NCBI GenBank assembly: GCA_017470425.1
Contig: JAFUYT010000028.1
Coordinates: forward strand, 1-64,000
Direction of reading: 5' to 3'
Origin: Bacteroidaceae bacterium
GTDB lineage: Bacteria; Bacteroidota; Bacteroidia; Bacteroidales; Bacteroidaceae
Length of the DNA stretch: 64,000 nucleotides
The position numbers and the translations under genes were made by a program. Below are positions 48,084 through 56,317 of the stretch, one piece after another. How positions within the stretch are numbered: the stretch's first letter is position 1; every line of letters starts with the position of its first letter. The notes under the pieces are model-generated. The model worked only from the letters and a program-made list of their open reading frames with translations, was not told the DNA's origin and ran no database searches.

Positions 48084-50258
48084 ATGAAAAAGGTTTATTT
48101 AATGGCAGCTATCCTGTGGGCTGCAACGACAATGATGGCACAGACCACAAAGAAAAGTTTCACGCTTGACGACCTGATGCCGGGCGGCTCCACCTACTGG
48201 AACCTGCAGCCGAAGTATATGTTCTCCACCTGGTGGGGTGAGGTGCCCGTGGAGTTGACGGTGGACGAGGCGAAGACGCTGTTCACGGCCGAGGACCTGA
48301 ACGCCATCCTGGGCGAGAAGATCGTTCGCTCGTGCACGAACCTCACCTTCCCCTATGCCGACCGCCCCATCGTAAAGGTGCAGACGCCTAAAGAAATCAT
48401 CCTGGTGGACTTCAAGCAGAAGAGCGTCGTGTGGCGCGGAGCCATCCAGCAGGGCGCCAGCGCGCTCGCCTGGAGCCCCGAGAGCCGCGCCCTGGCCTAC
48501 TGCATCGGCAGCAACGTCTTCGTGCAGACGGCCGACGGCGAACGGCGCCAGCTGACCACCGACGGCAACGATGACATCGTCTATGGCCACAGCGTCAGCC
48601 GCGATGAATTCGGCATCTCCAAGGGTCTCTTCTGGAGCCCCGACGGCCAGCGTCTGGCCTTCTACAAGAAGGACCAGAGCCGCATCCCCAGCTACCCGCA
48701 GGTAGATATCACGCAGCGCATCGCCACGACCTACGTCGATAAGTACCCGATGGCGGGCGAGGAGTCGGAGGACGTCAGCGTGGCCGTCTATGATGTGCCG
48801 AGCGGCAAGACCGTGTGGCTCCAGAACGACAAGCCGCTCACCGACTACATGACAAACCTCTCCTGGTCGCCCGACGCAGCCAAGCTCTACGTCTTTGAGC
48901 TCAACCGCGACCAGAACCACATGCAGCTCTTCGGCTACGACGCCGCCACGGGCGCGAAGGATGCCACGCCCCTCATCGAGGAGAAGCACCCGAAGTACGT
49001 GGAACCCCTCCACACGCTCATCTTCCTGCCGTGGGATGCCACGAAGGCCATCATGCAGAGCCGCCGCGACAACTGGAACCACCTCTATCTCATCGACCTC
49101 GCCACGACGGTGAAGACCGGCTGGCATGACGCAGAGGGCGGCGGGGAAGTGCTCGACCGCAAGCTGACGCGCCTGCTGACGCCCGGCGACTTCGAGGTGC
49201 GCGACTTCCTGGGCTTCAACACAAAGACGAAAAACGCCCTTTTCATCGGCAACGTCACGCATCCACTCCACCAGACCGTCTGGAGCGTGCCCGTCAGCGG
49301 CAAAGGTAAGATGCAGCTCCTCTCGGACGGCGAGGGCGTGCACAGCGCCACCCTCAGCGCCAACGGCTCGCAGCTCATCGACACCTACTCATCGCCCACC
49401 GTCGCCCGCCGCGTGGAACTCACCGACACCAAGAGCGCCAAGAGGGTGCGATTGCTGGATGCCGAAGACCCGTGGAAGGACTACAACACGCCCGAGATCA
49501 CGGGCGGCAGCATCAAGGCCGCCGACGGCGTGACCGACCTCTACTACCGCCTCATCAAGCCCGTGGATTTCGACCCGACGAAGAAATACCCCACCGTGGT
49601 CTATGTCTATGGCGGCCCCCACGCCCATAACATCCAGGCCTCGCGCGGCTACTACTACCGCGGTTGGGAAATCTACATGGCACAGAAGGGCTACGTCGTC
49701 TTCGTGCTCGACAACCGGGGCTCGGAGTACCGGGGTCTGAAGTTCGAGCAGGCCACCTTCCGCCACCTCGGCGACGAGGAAATGCGCGACCAGATGTGCG
49801 GCGTGGAGTTCCTGAAGACGCTCCCCTACGTCGATGCCGACCGCCTCGGCGTCCACGGCTGGAGCTTCGGCGGCTTCATGACCACCAACCTGATGTGCAC
49901 CTACCCCGACGTCTTCAAGGTCGGCGTGGCGGGCGGACCCGTCATCGACTGGCACTACTATGAGGTGATGTACGGCGAACGCTACATGGACCGCCCCGAC
50001 GAGAACGCCGAGGGCTACGCCTCCAGCTGCCTGCTGCCGAAGGCCAAGAACCTGAAGGGCCGCCTGCAGATCATCCTCGGCTACAACGACCCCACCTGCG
50101 TGCCGCAGCACTCCCTCTCCTTCATCCGCGCCTGCATCGACGCCGGCACACAACCCGACCTCTTCCTCTACCCCGGCGACGGACATAACATGTTCGGCAC
50201 CGACCAGGTCCACCTCCACGAACGCATCACCCGCTACTTCGACGACTACCTGAAGTGA
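48084..50258 (+). CDS. S9 family dipeptidyl peptidase IV
   Basis: The 724-aa secreted serine peptidase has a signal peptide (MKKVYLMAAILWAATTMMAQ), an N-terminal beta-propeller (about 60-470) and a C-terminal alpha/beta hydrolase domain. The nucleophile Ser is in VHGWSFGGFMTTNL (about 591) and the catalytic His in PGDGHNMFGTDQVHLHERI (about 700). It releases X-Pro dipeptides and complements the S46 peptidase at 21091 in peptide use. ATG 48084 follows the -7 box at 48054. Confidence 0.94.
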   Translation: MKKVYLMAAILWAATTMMAQTTKKSFTLDDLMPGGSTYWNLQPKYMFSTWWGEVPVELTVDEAKTLFTAEDLNAILGEKIVRSCTNLTFPYADRPIVKVQTPKEIILVDFKQKSVVWRGAIQQGASALAWSPESRALAYCIGSNVFVQTADGERRQLTTDGNDDIVYGHSVSRDEFGISKGLFWSPDGQRLAFYKKDQSRIPSYPQVDITQRIATTYVDKYPMAGEESEDVSVAVYDVPSGKTVWLQNDKPLTDYMTNLSWSPDAAKLYVFELNRDQNHMQLFGYDAATGAKDATPLIEEKHPKYVEPLHTLIFLPWDATKAIMQSRRDNWNHLYLIDLATTVKTGWHDAEGGGEVLDRKLTRLLTPGDFEVRDFLGFNTKTKNALFIGNVTHPLHQTVWSVPVSGKGKMQLLSDGEGVHSATLSANGSQLIDTYSSPTVARRVELTDTKSAKRVRLLDAEDPWKDYNTPEITGGSIKAADGVTDLYYRLIKPVDFDPTKKYPTVVYVYGGPHAHNIQASRGYYYRGWEIYMAQKGYVVFVLDNRGSEYRGLKFEQATFRHLGDEEMRDQMCGVEFLKTLPYVDADRLGVHGWSFGGFMTTNLMCTYPDVFKVGVAGGPVIDWHYYEVMYGERYMDRPDENAEGYASSCLLPKAKNLKGRLQIILGYNDPTCVPQHSLSFIRACIDAGTQPDLFLYPGDGHNMFGTDQVHLHERITRYFDDYLK

Positions 50259-50262
50259 ATGG

Positions 50263-50337
50263 ATAATTGAGAATTGAAAAAGGTCAGCCACTTCAACTTT
50301 AATCTTTCAACTTTAATTTTTAATCTTTAATCTTTTA
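50263..50337. repeat. Intergenic word repeat (CTTTAATCTTTCAACTTTAA type)
   Basis: AATTGAGAATTG words followed by tandem CTTTAAT/TTTTAAT words fill the space between the DPP IV gene and purD. Confidence 0.65.
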
Positions 50338-51657
50338 ATGACCATCCTCCTACTCGGCAGCGGCGGCCGCGAGCACGCCCTCGCCTGGAAAATCGCCCAG
50401 TCACCCAAAGTATCGCACCTCTACATCGCCCCCGGCAACGCCGGCACCCGCGAGGTTGGAGAGAACATCGCCTTGAAGGCCAACGACTTCGAGGGCATCC
50501 GCCGCTTCGTGCTCGACAAGGGCATCGACATGGTCGTCGTGGGTCCCGAGGACCCGCTCGTGAACGGCATCTACGACTTCTTCCGCGATGATGCCGACCT
50601 CTGCCGCATCCCCGTCATCGGTCCCTCGCGCGCCGGTGCACAGCTGGAAGGCTCCAAGGACTTCGCGAAAGCCTTCATGCAGCGCCACGGCATCCCCACC
50701 GCCGCCTACCGCACCTTCACCGCAGAGAGCGTGGAGGAGGGCTTAGCCTTTCTCAAAACCCTCCAGGCCCCCTACGTTCTGAAGGCCGATGGTCTCTGCG
50801 CCGGCAAGGGCGTTCTCATCCTCCCCACCTTGGAGGAAGCTGAAAGCACCCTGAAAGATATGCTGGGCGTGGCAGCAGCCAATGTGTCCCCCTCGGAGGG
50901 CGACAGGGGGGCTTCCCCCATGTTCGGCCAGGCCTCCGCGCGCGTCGTCATCGAGGAGTTCCTGAGCGGCATCGAGTGCTCCGTCTTCGTGCTCACCGAC
51001 GGCTGCCACTACCAGATCCTGCCCGAGGCGAAGGACTACAAGCGCATCGGCGAGGGCGACACCGGCCTGAACACCGGCGGCATGGGCAGCGTCTCGCCCG
51101 TACCGTTTGCCGACGCCGCCTGGATGCAGAAGGTCGAGGAGCGCATCATCCGTCCGACCGTGGAAGGGCTCGCCGCTGAGAGCCTCGACTACAAAGGCTT
51201 CATCTTCTTCGGACTCATCAACTGCGGTGGCGACCCGAAGGTCATCGAGTACAACTGCCGCATGGGCGACCCCGAGACCGAGACCGTCATGCTCCGCCTC
51301 AAGAGCGACCTCGTGGAGCTCCTCGAGGGCGTGGCCGCCGGCGACCTCGACCGCCGCGAGGTGGTATTCGACGAGCGCGCCGCCGTCTGCGTGATGCTCG
51401 TCAGCGGCGGCTACCCCGGCAGCTACCAGAAAGGCTTCCCCATCACCGGCATCGACGCCGTCGAGGGCAGCGTGGTCTTCCACGCCGGCACCGCCCTGGA
51501 TGCCGACGGCCGCGTCGTCACCGCCGGTGGCCGCGTCATCGCCGTCTCGTCCTACGGCAAGGACAAAGCCGAGGCACTCGCCAAGAGCTTCGCCGAGGCC
51601 CAGAAGATCCGGTTCGAGGGCAAGTACTTCCGTCGCGACATAGGACAAGACCTATGA
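50338..51657 (+). CDS. purD: Phosphoribosylamine-glycine ligase
   Basis: Second step of purine synthesis, joining glycine to phosphoribosylamine with ATP. The 439-aa ATP-grasp enzyme has the start [20 protein letters not shown], then [15 protein letters not shown], the grasp core [16 protein letters not shown] and the metal site [16 protein letters not shown]. Residues about 180-197 ([18 protein letters not shown]) are a family-foreign insertion encoded by a GC-rich inverted repeat (50887-50921). The stop overlaps the next gene's start by 4 bp. Confidence 0.95.
   Translation: MTILLLGSGGREHALAWKIAQSPKVSHLYIAPGNAGTREVGENIALKANDFEGIRRFVLDKGIDMVVVGPEDPLVNGIYDFFRDDADLCRIPVIGPSRAGAQLEGSKDFAKAFMQRHGIPTAAYRTFTAESVEEGLAFLKTLQAPYVLKADGLCAGKGVLILPTLEEAESTLKDMLGVAAANVSPSEGDRGASPMFGQASARVVIEEFLSGIECSVFVLTDGCHYQILPEAKDYKRIGEGDTGLNTGGMGSVSPVPFADAAWMQKVEERIIRPTVEGLAAESLDYKGFIFFGLINCGGDPKVIEYNCRMGDPETETVMLRLKSDLVELLEGVAAGDLDRREVVFDERAAVCVMLVSGGYPGSYQKGFPITGIDAVEGSVVFHAGTALDADGRVVTAGGRVIAVSSYGKDKAEALAKSFAEAQKIRFEGKYFRRDIGQDL
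50887..50921. repeat. GC-rich inverted repeat inside purD
   Basis: TCCCCCTCGGAGGGCGACAG then GGGGGCTTCCCCC; similar in composition and position style to the palindromic repeats in ino1, polA and the Nudix gene, but a different subtype. Read in frame. Confidence 0.65.
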
Positions 51658-52688
51658 CCCGCCGTCTCCAGAACAAGATTGCCGAGAGTTCGGCGACGCT
51701 GCCCGTGGCATGCGTCGTCGCCACCCTCCTGTGGTGGCTCCCCCTGGGAGCCGTCGCCACGGGCGGCCGTCTTGAGCTCTGGACACCGGAGACCTGGAGC
51801 CTCCTGCTGGGATGGATAGTGTGCGCGCTGACGACCTACGTCGTTCTGGAGACCGTAGCGCAGAACGCCCTTCTGCGCATCCGCTCCCGCATGATTTCCA
51901 CCCTCTACCTGCTGATGATGGCCGCGTGCAGCTTCCTGCATCCCCTCTCTAACGGGCTCCTCTGCCAGCTCTGCCTGGCCTGCTGTTTCTACCAGCTGCT
52001 CGCCACCTACGAGCTGCCGCAGCCCGAGTCCCACACCCTCCGCGCCTACCTCTTCCTCTCCGTCGGCAGCCTCCTGTGGGCACCACTGCTCGTGCTGGTG
52101 CCCGTCCTGCTCTGGTGCCAGGCCGTGTTCCTGCGCTCCCTGAGCTGGCGGAGTCTGAACGCCGCCGCCATCGGCCTCCTGCTGCCCTATCTCTTCTGGG
52201 GCACCGCCCTGACCGTCGCGATGATGGCATCGTTCCTGAGCGACCCGCTGACCGACACCTCCGAGATTGGCCGCGCCGTCTTCCAGCCGCTCATCGACCA
52301 CGGCCACGCCCTCCTCGGCCCCTTCACCGCCCCCTTCACGTGGCAGTGGGACATCCGCGAGCGTCTCACCGAGACCATCACCTTCGGCGTCACCCTCCTC
52401 TTCAGCGCCACGGGCAACATCCACTACATCCGCAAGAACTACGATGATAAGATACGCGTGCGCATGTGTCATTATACATTGATCACCGTCCAGCTCATCG
52501 TACTGGCCTGGATGGTCGCCCAGCCTGCCCTCTTCCACCATCTCTACCCCCTCCTTCTCCTCACCACCGCCCCCGCTGCCGCCCATTTCATCGCCCTCAC
52601 CCACACCTGGCTCTCCAACGCCTGGACCCTCCTCCTCCTCACCCTCCTCACCCTCCACCTCATCATTGATTATTCTCTTATCCTCTAA
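51654..52688 (+). CDS. Polytopic membrane protein coupled to purD
   Basis: The 344-aa product has about nine or ten hydrophobic segments ([37 protein letters not shown], and a Leu-rich last third) with short loops and no catalytic motif that I recognise. It starts within the purD stop (ATGA), so it is translated from the purD mRNA. The gene is likely restricted to Bacteroidales. Function unknown. Its Leu/His/Thr-rich C-terminus ends just before a word-repeat tract. Confidence 0.75.
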   Translation: MTRRLQNKIAESSATLPVACVVATLLWWLPLGAVATGGRLELWTPETWSLLLGWIVCALTTYVVLETVAQNALLRIRSRMISTLYLLMMAACSFLHPLSNGLLCQLCLACCFYQLLATYELPQPESHTLRAYLFLSVGSLLWAPLLVLVPVLLWCQAVFLRSLSWRSLNAAAIGLLLPYLFWGTALTVAMMASFLSDPLTDTSEIGRAVFQPLIDHGHALLGPFTAPFTWQWDIRERLTETITFGVTLLFSATGNIHYIRKNYDDKIRVRMCHYTLITVQLIVLAWMVAQPALFHHLYPLLLLTTAPAAAHFIALTHTWLSNAWTLLLLTLLTLHLIIDYSLIL

Positions 52689-52777
52689 TTCCCTTATCTC
52701 TTATTTCTTATTTCTTATTTCTTAATTCTTAATTCTCTCATTTCTTAATTCTCTCATTTTTTAATTTCCTATTTCCC
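52689..52777. repeat. Intergenic word repeat (TTATTTCTTAATTC type)
   Basis: About ten tandem TTATTTC / TTAATTC / TCTCATT words; the TTG start of the next gene follows at the right edge. Confidence 0.75.
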
Positions 52778-53227
52778 TTGTCCACCTTCCTTGCCATCCT
52801 TGAATCCTGGGGCTACTGGGGTATGCTCATCGCCGCCTTCATTGCCGGCAGCGTGTTCCCCCTCAGTAGCGAAGTCGTGCTGACCGCCTTGCAGCTGGCC
52901 GGCCTGGATCCCCTGCGCCTGTTCGTGGCCGCCACCGTGGGCAACACCGCCGGCTCGATGTTCAACTACGCTATCGGCTCGCTCGGCAAGATGGAATGGA
53001 TAGAGCGGTATCTCCACGTGGAGCCCGCGAAGCTGGAACGTGCGCAGCGGTGGCTCCAGCGCTACGGCATCTGGATCGGCCTCTTCTGCTCCCTCCCCTT
53101 CATCGGCTCCGTCATCGCCGTAGCCCTCGGCTTCACGCGCACCAACCCGTGGCTCACCCTCCTCATCATCACCCTCGGCAAAGCCATCCGCTACGCCGCC
53201 CTCCTCTTCCTCCTCGTCCAGTTCTGA
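52778..53227 (+). CDS. YqaA/DedA-like small membrane protein (VTT type)
   Basis: The 149-aa protein begins at TTG and has the SNARE-associated/VTT layout: a re-entrant, Gly/Ala-rich start (GYWGMLIAAFIAGSVFPLSS), the conserved EVVLTALQLAG, a GN.AGS..NYAIG motif (VGNTAGSMFNYAIGSLG), a basic amphipathic helix (ERAQRWLQRYGIWIGLFCSL) and a last hydrophobic helix. Such proteins act in membrane lipid or small-molecule transport. The closest type is YqaA. The word repeat just upstream may have replaced the original start region. Confidence 0.8.
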   Translation: MSTFLAILESWGYWGMLIAAFIAGSVFPLSSEVVLTALQLAGLDPLRLFVAATVGNTAGSMFNYAIGSLGKMEWIERYLHVEPAKLERAQRWLQRYGIWIGLFCSLPFIGSVIAVALGFTRTNPWLTLLIITLGKAIRYAALLFLLVQF

Positions 53228-53345
53228 TATTACCTTCGGATTCGCTGCCGTCATTCTTTCTGGCGCAAAGACGCCAAGGCGCATGAATTTCGGGAGTAAA
53301 AACGAAAAAGTGCCGAAATTCCTTGGCGCTTTCATAGATAATCCA
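53228..53345. other. Intergenic region with dispersed repeat fragment
   Basis: Contains a 50-bp fragment (53232-53282, GCAAAGACGCCAAGGCGC and flank) also found at 61084-61132, and AAATTTCGG-type inverted words (53285-53325). No gene seen. Confidence 0.5.
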
Positions 53346-53354
53346 TACTTTTGC
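53346..53354 (+). promoter_or_regulatory. -7 box before the structured leader
   Basis: TACTTTTGC; transcription from here would give a leader of about 305 nt before the ATG at 53668. Confidence 0.6.
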
Positions 53355-53407
53355 CGCGCAATTTGCCTGTAATAGGCACTTTGCGCCAATTTCTTATTTG
53401 CTCAATC

Positions 53408-53528
53408 GCCAGACGAAACTACCACCCTCCAAAGGCTTATCGAGCAAAATGACAAGTTACGTTGAAGTATGCGCACTCGCGCAGACTTCCTCGTAGTAAC
53501 TTGTGGGCTGTGGTAGGCCCCGTCTGGC
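53408..53528 (+). ncRNA. Structured leader RNA element
   Basis: The sequence folds as one long interrupted hairpin. P1 pairs GCCAGACG (53408) with CGTCTGGC (53521); P2 pairs CTACCAC (53419) with GTGGTAG (53510). P3 pairs ACAAGTTAC (53452) with GTAACTTGT (53496). P4/P5 pair GAAGT..GCGC (53464-53474) with GCGC..ACTTC (53479-53489). A second hairpin follows (TTTGGCAA near 53567 with TTGCCAAA near 53615). It lies between a promoter box and the secreted protein gene at 53668, so it may be a regulatory leader or a separate small RNA. It matches no riboswitch class that I can name. Confidence 0.55.
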
Positions 53529-53667
53529 GTACGACTGGGGTCTGCGCTTTTCTTATGCCCGTAAGTTTGGCAACGACTCACCGCCGCACACATCGAGCCA
53601 CCAGCTCATCCGGATTGCCAAATTCTAACGAACATAAGAAATAATAACTAACTCTATTAACAAACAA

Positions 53668-56040
53668 ATGAAACGAAAATTACTTAAATCGCTCCTGGCG
53701 GTAGCTATGCTATGCGTAGGAGCGGGAAATGTATGGGGACAGAAGTATCAGCCTGTGACGACATCAGGAGCATTCACGGGAGGACAAATCCTACAATCTG
53801 ATGGTCTTGTCAAAATAACAATGGCCTCTTCAGATGACACATGGTCCGCAGCTAACAATAATCAAAAGAATTATGGAATTACAGCTGGCGCAGCTGTATT
53901 GACAGATAACATACCAACAGCAGGAACATTTATAAAGATCGAGCCACTTAAAGACATTTATTTTGTACTTCAAACGTGGGCTTATAATAATATGAATTAT
54001 TATTTAATTGATTCTTCAAATCCGACATCGAAAACTCAGTTTCGTGCAAGATATAATGACCCTCGCAATATCGGAAGATTGACAGCGGGGAAAACATATT
54101 ATGTCTATACAGATGAAGCAAGCATTCTCAACGGTATTAAGGGCTTTGTGGCAACATCATATGAAAATTATACTATTCATTATGTTGATGGAGAGGCTAC
54201 AACCATACATTCGGATGTTGTACATGAAAACCTCTATGGAGAAACTGTATCTGCAACAGGATCAGATTTGGATCCAATTATTTACGGTGGCAATCCCTAT
54301 GCATATGAGTCTGGTAATACTCCTATTGTTCTAGGTACAGGGACTAATGAAATTACGCTCGTTTATACACCTGGTGTTCAATATGATTATACTATAAACG
54401 CTGTTGCTGGCGGTTCAATAATAAAAAAATTAGCAACGGGCAGTGTCGCATCAGGCGTTGATTATGGAACAAAGCTTTCAAAAGTAATTTACGCTGGTGG
54501 TAATCACTATGTTTTAACAGATGCTAATATCAGCAATTATTATGCAGAATTTACTATGGGCGATGCTGATGAGGTTCGCGACGTGGAATATACTTTAGAT
54601 AATTCCATTGTGTACTATTTAGAAGGCTCAAGTCTTGGTGGTGACAACACTTCTTATTCAAATGGTGATTTGGGGCAAATAGCCTCTCAGAATAAAAGAT
54701 GTCGTGGCGAAAGTGTGGGTGCACTTTCAGTCGGTGTGTATCAGATGGAAAGCTTCTATACGGATCGAGGCAGTTTTGGCTTGGCTTTACGTGATGAATA
54801 TATTGCAGGCGGTAGTGTTGACGCAAATATAGTATGCCATTTAACAGGTTCTAACAATACTACACTTACCAAGACATTCCTCTTGGAGAACAACCTTTCG
54901 ACATCTTGTATTAATTCTGGGGATCAAGGAACTGATAAGACTTCTCTCTCTGCAGCATTCGACTATGTTATTATTCGTAAGTTGTATGATGTTGTTAACC
55001 CAGCAAACGTTGTCGGTGCAGTTGACATGTCTTCTGATTATGCCACCTCTTCGGATTTTACTCTAAAGAAAGGAGAGACAAAAGTGTTTACATTCCAAAA
55101 TCATGGTCAGGACTTTGGCAAGAACTGGAGGATAAATGTTATTGAGGGTGAAACATGGAGGTCTGTCACTCGCGCTGATTCTTGGGATGAGACGGCAGGA
55201 GCTGCAACTAAAGTTGCTTATCAGGTTTCCAAAGACGGCGGAGAGACTAAAGTCAACCTTGATTGGTCTGAATATGAAGCTGATATGGCTGATGCTCGCG
55301 TGATTGCCACCTTGGCTTATGGACTAAATGGAACGCTCGAAATCACAACGACTTCAACTGGCACAGCTAACGGTTATATCTACTATGTTAATCAAGATGT
55401 GACAGGTCTCAGCAATGATCTCAATATTCAACTTGCCACAGCCTACTCTTGGCTTGAAATCCTCTCTGTGGAGTCAACAGCAATTGGTGGCACCATCCCC
55501 TCCTCCGGCTACGGTTCCCTTGCTTCCGCTCACGGCCTCGACTTCTCAAGCGCAACGGTGTCCGAGGGTGAGTTGACGGCATTTGTGGCGACGAGCATTA
55601 CGAAAGATGCAGTGACACTGACCAGTATTGATGAGCTGCCCGCTAACAGCGGCGTAATCCTAAAGGGTACGGCCGGTGCTACATACAGCATCCCCGTGAA
55701 GGCTGCTGCGACTTTCGAAGGCACCAACAAACTGAAAGCTGCCGTAACGGCTACTACCATCGCTGCCAATGAGGCTTATATCCTCCAAGGTGGACAGTTC
55801 CACTTGGTGACTGCTGCCAGCACCGTACCCGCTGGCAAGGCCTATCTGCTGAAGAGCGATGTGCCGGCAGAAGCAAAGGCCCTGCGCTTCGACTTCGACA
55901 ATGCTACAGGCATCCAGGCAATAGAGGACGGACAATGTGCAATGGACGATGCCCTGATCTTCAATCTGGCTGGTCAGTGTATGAGCAAGCTGCAGCGCGG
56001 CGTGAACATCGTGAGCGGGAAAAAGATATTAGTAAAATAA
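53668..56040 (+). CDS. Large secreted protein with sorting-type tail (second)
   Basis: The 790-aa product has a signal peptide (LLKSLLAVAMLCVGAGNVWG, about 4-23). It then has beta-rich sequence with a jelly-roll-like first part (residues 25-130), a repeat with DGEATTIHSDVVHENLYGET that looks MucBP-like (about 165-250), and a Ser/Thr-rich middle. The ~150-residue C-terminal module (LTAFVATSITKDAVTLTSID, ELPANSGVILKGTAGATYSI) is shared with the other two large proteins. The end is IFNLAGQCMSKLQRGVNIVS with KKILVK. Probably cell-surface or exported by a type IX-like route. The gene is AT-rich, except at its 3' end, where GC rises sharply. Confidence 0.82.
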   Translation: MKRKLLKSLLAVAMLCVGAGNVWGQKYQPVTTSGAFTGGQILQSDGLVKITMASSDDTWSAANNNQKNYGITAGAAVLTDNIPTAGTFIKIEPLKDIYFVLQTWAYNNMNYYLIDSSNPTSKTQFRARYNDPRNIGRLTAGKTYYVYTDEASILNGIKGFVATSYENYTIHYVDGEATTIHSDVVHENLYGETVSATGSDLDPIIYGGNPYAYESGNTPIVLGTGTNEITLVYTPGVQYDYTINAVAGGSIIKKLATGSVASGVDYGTKLSKVIYAGGNHYVLTDANISNYYAEFTMGDADEVRDVEYTLDNSIVYYLEGSSLGGDNTSYSNGDLGQIASQNKRCRGESVGALSVGVYQMESFYTDRGSFGLALRDEYIAGGSVDANIVCHLTGSNNTTLTKTFLLENNLSTSCINSGDQGTDKTSLSAAFDYVIIRKLYDVVNPANVVGAVDMSSDYATSSDFTLKKGETKVFTFQNHGQDFGKNWRINVIEGETWRSVTRADSWDETAGAATKVAYQVSKDGGETKVNLDWSEYEADMADARVIATLAYGLNGTLEITTTSTGTANGYIYYVNQDVTGLSNDLNIQLATAYSWLEILSVESTAIGGTIPSSGYGSLASAHGLDFSSATVSEGELTAFVATSITKDAVTLTSIDELPANSGVILKGTAGATYSIPVKAAATFEGTNKLKAAVTATTIAANEAYILQGGQFHLVTAASTVPAGKAYLLKSDVPAEAKALRFDFDNATGIQAIEDGQCAMDDALIFNLAGQCMSKLQRGVNIVSGKKILVK

Positions 56041-56067
56041 GATATGCAGATAACAAGAATACGAGAT

Positions 56068-56223
56068 ATGAAAAAGACATATAAAACACCTATAACCACG
56101 GTTGTATCTATGCGAACAACCCAACATTTTCTAACGACCTCGAATTTGGGATTCGGCGATGACGTGGACTCCGCAACCGGAGCCGAGACCCATGAGCAGG
56201 GCGACTGGGAAATTGACTGGTAA
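56068..56223 (+). CDS. Companion peptide 2 (51 aa, DW motif)
   Basis: Begins MKKTYKTPITTVVSMRTTQH and ends EQGDWEIDW. It starts 28 bp after the large secreted protein gene and is followed by a hairpin at 56239-56270. It shares the N-terminal MKKxY..P pattern and the C-terminal QGDW motif with companion peptide 3 (59749) and, more loosely, with peptide 1 (36097). There is no signal peptide or membrane helix. The conserved ends with a variable centre are the pattern of a leader plus tag, but the role is unknown. Confidence 0.7.
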   Translation: MKKTYKTPITTVVSMRTTQHFLTTSNLGFGDDVDSATGAETHEQGDWEIDW

Positions 56224-56238
56224 TCATCATTGCAGGTT

Positions 56239-56270
56239 CGGGAAACGACGGATCACCTCGGCGCTTCCCG
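56239..56270 (+). terminator. GC-rich hairpin after companion peptide 2
   Basis: CGGGAAACGACG pairs with CGGCGCTTCCCG (10 of 12 bases) around an 8-nt loop, 16 bp after the peptide stop. Confidence 0.55.
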
Positions 56271-56317
56271 CCCCTGTAGTTTCATACAACAAACCAATAA
56301 ACTAAATATTTTCACAC

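Noticed and set aside
53408..53528. 6S RNA, tmRNA, SRP RNA or cobalamin riboswitch
   Set aside because: None of the signature sequences of these classes is present, and the fold is a single interrupted hairpin of about 120 nt ahead of a gene.
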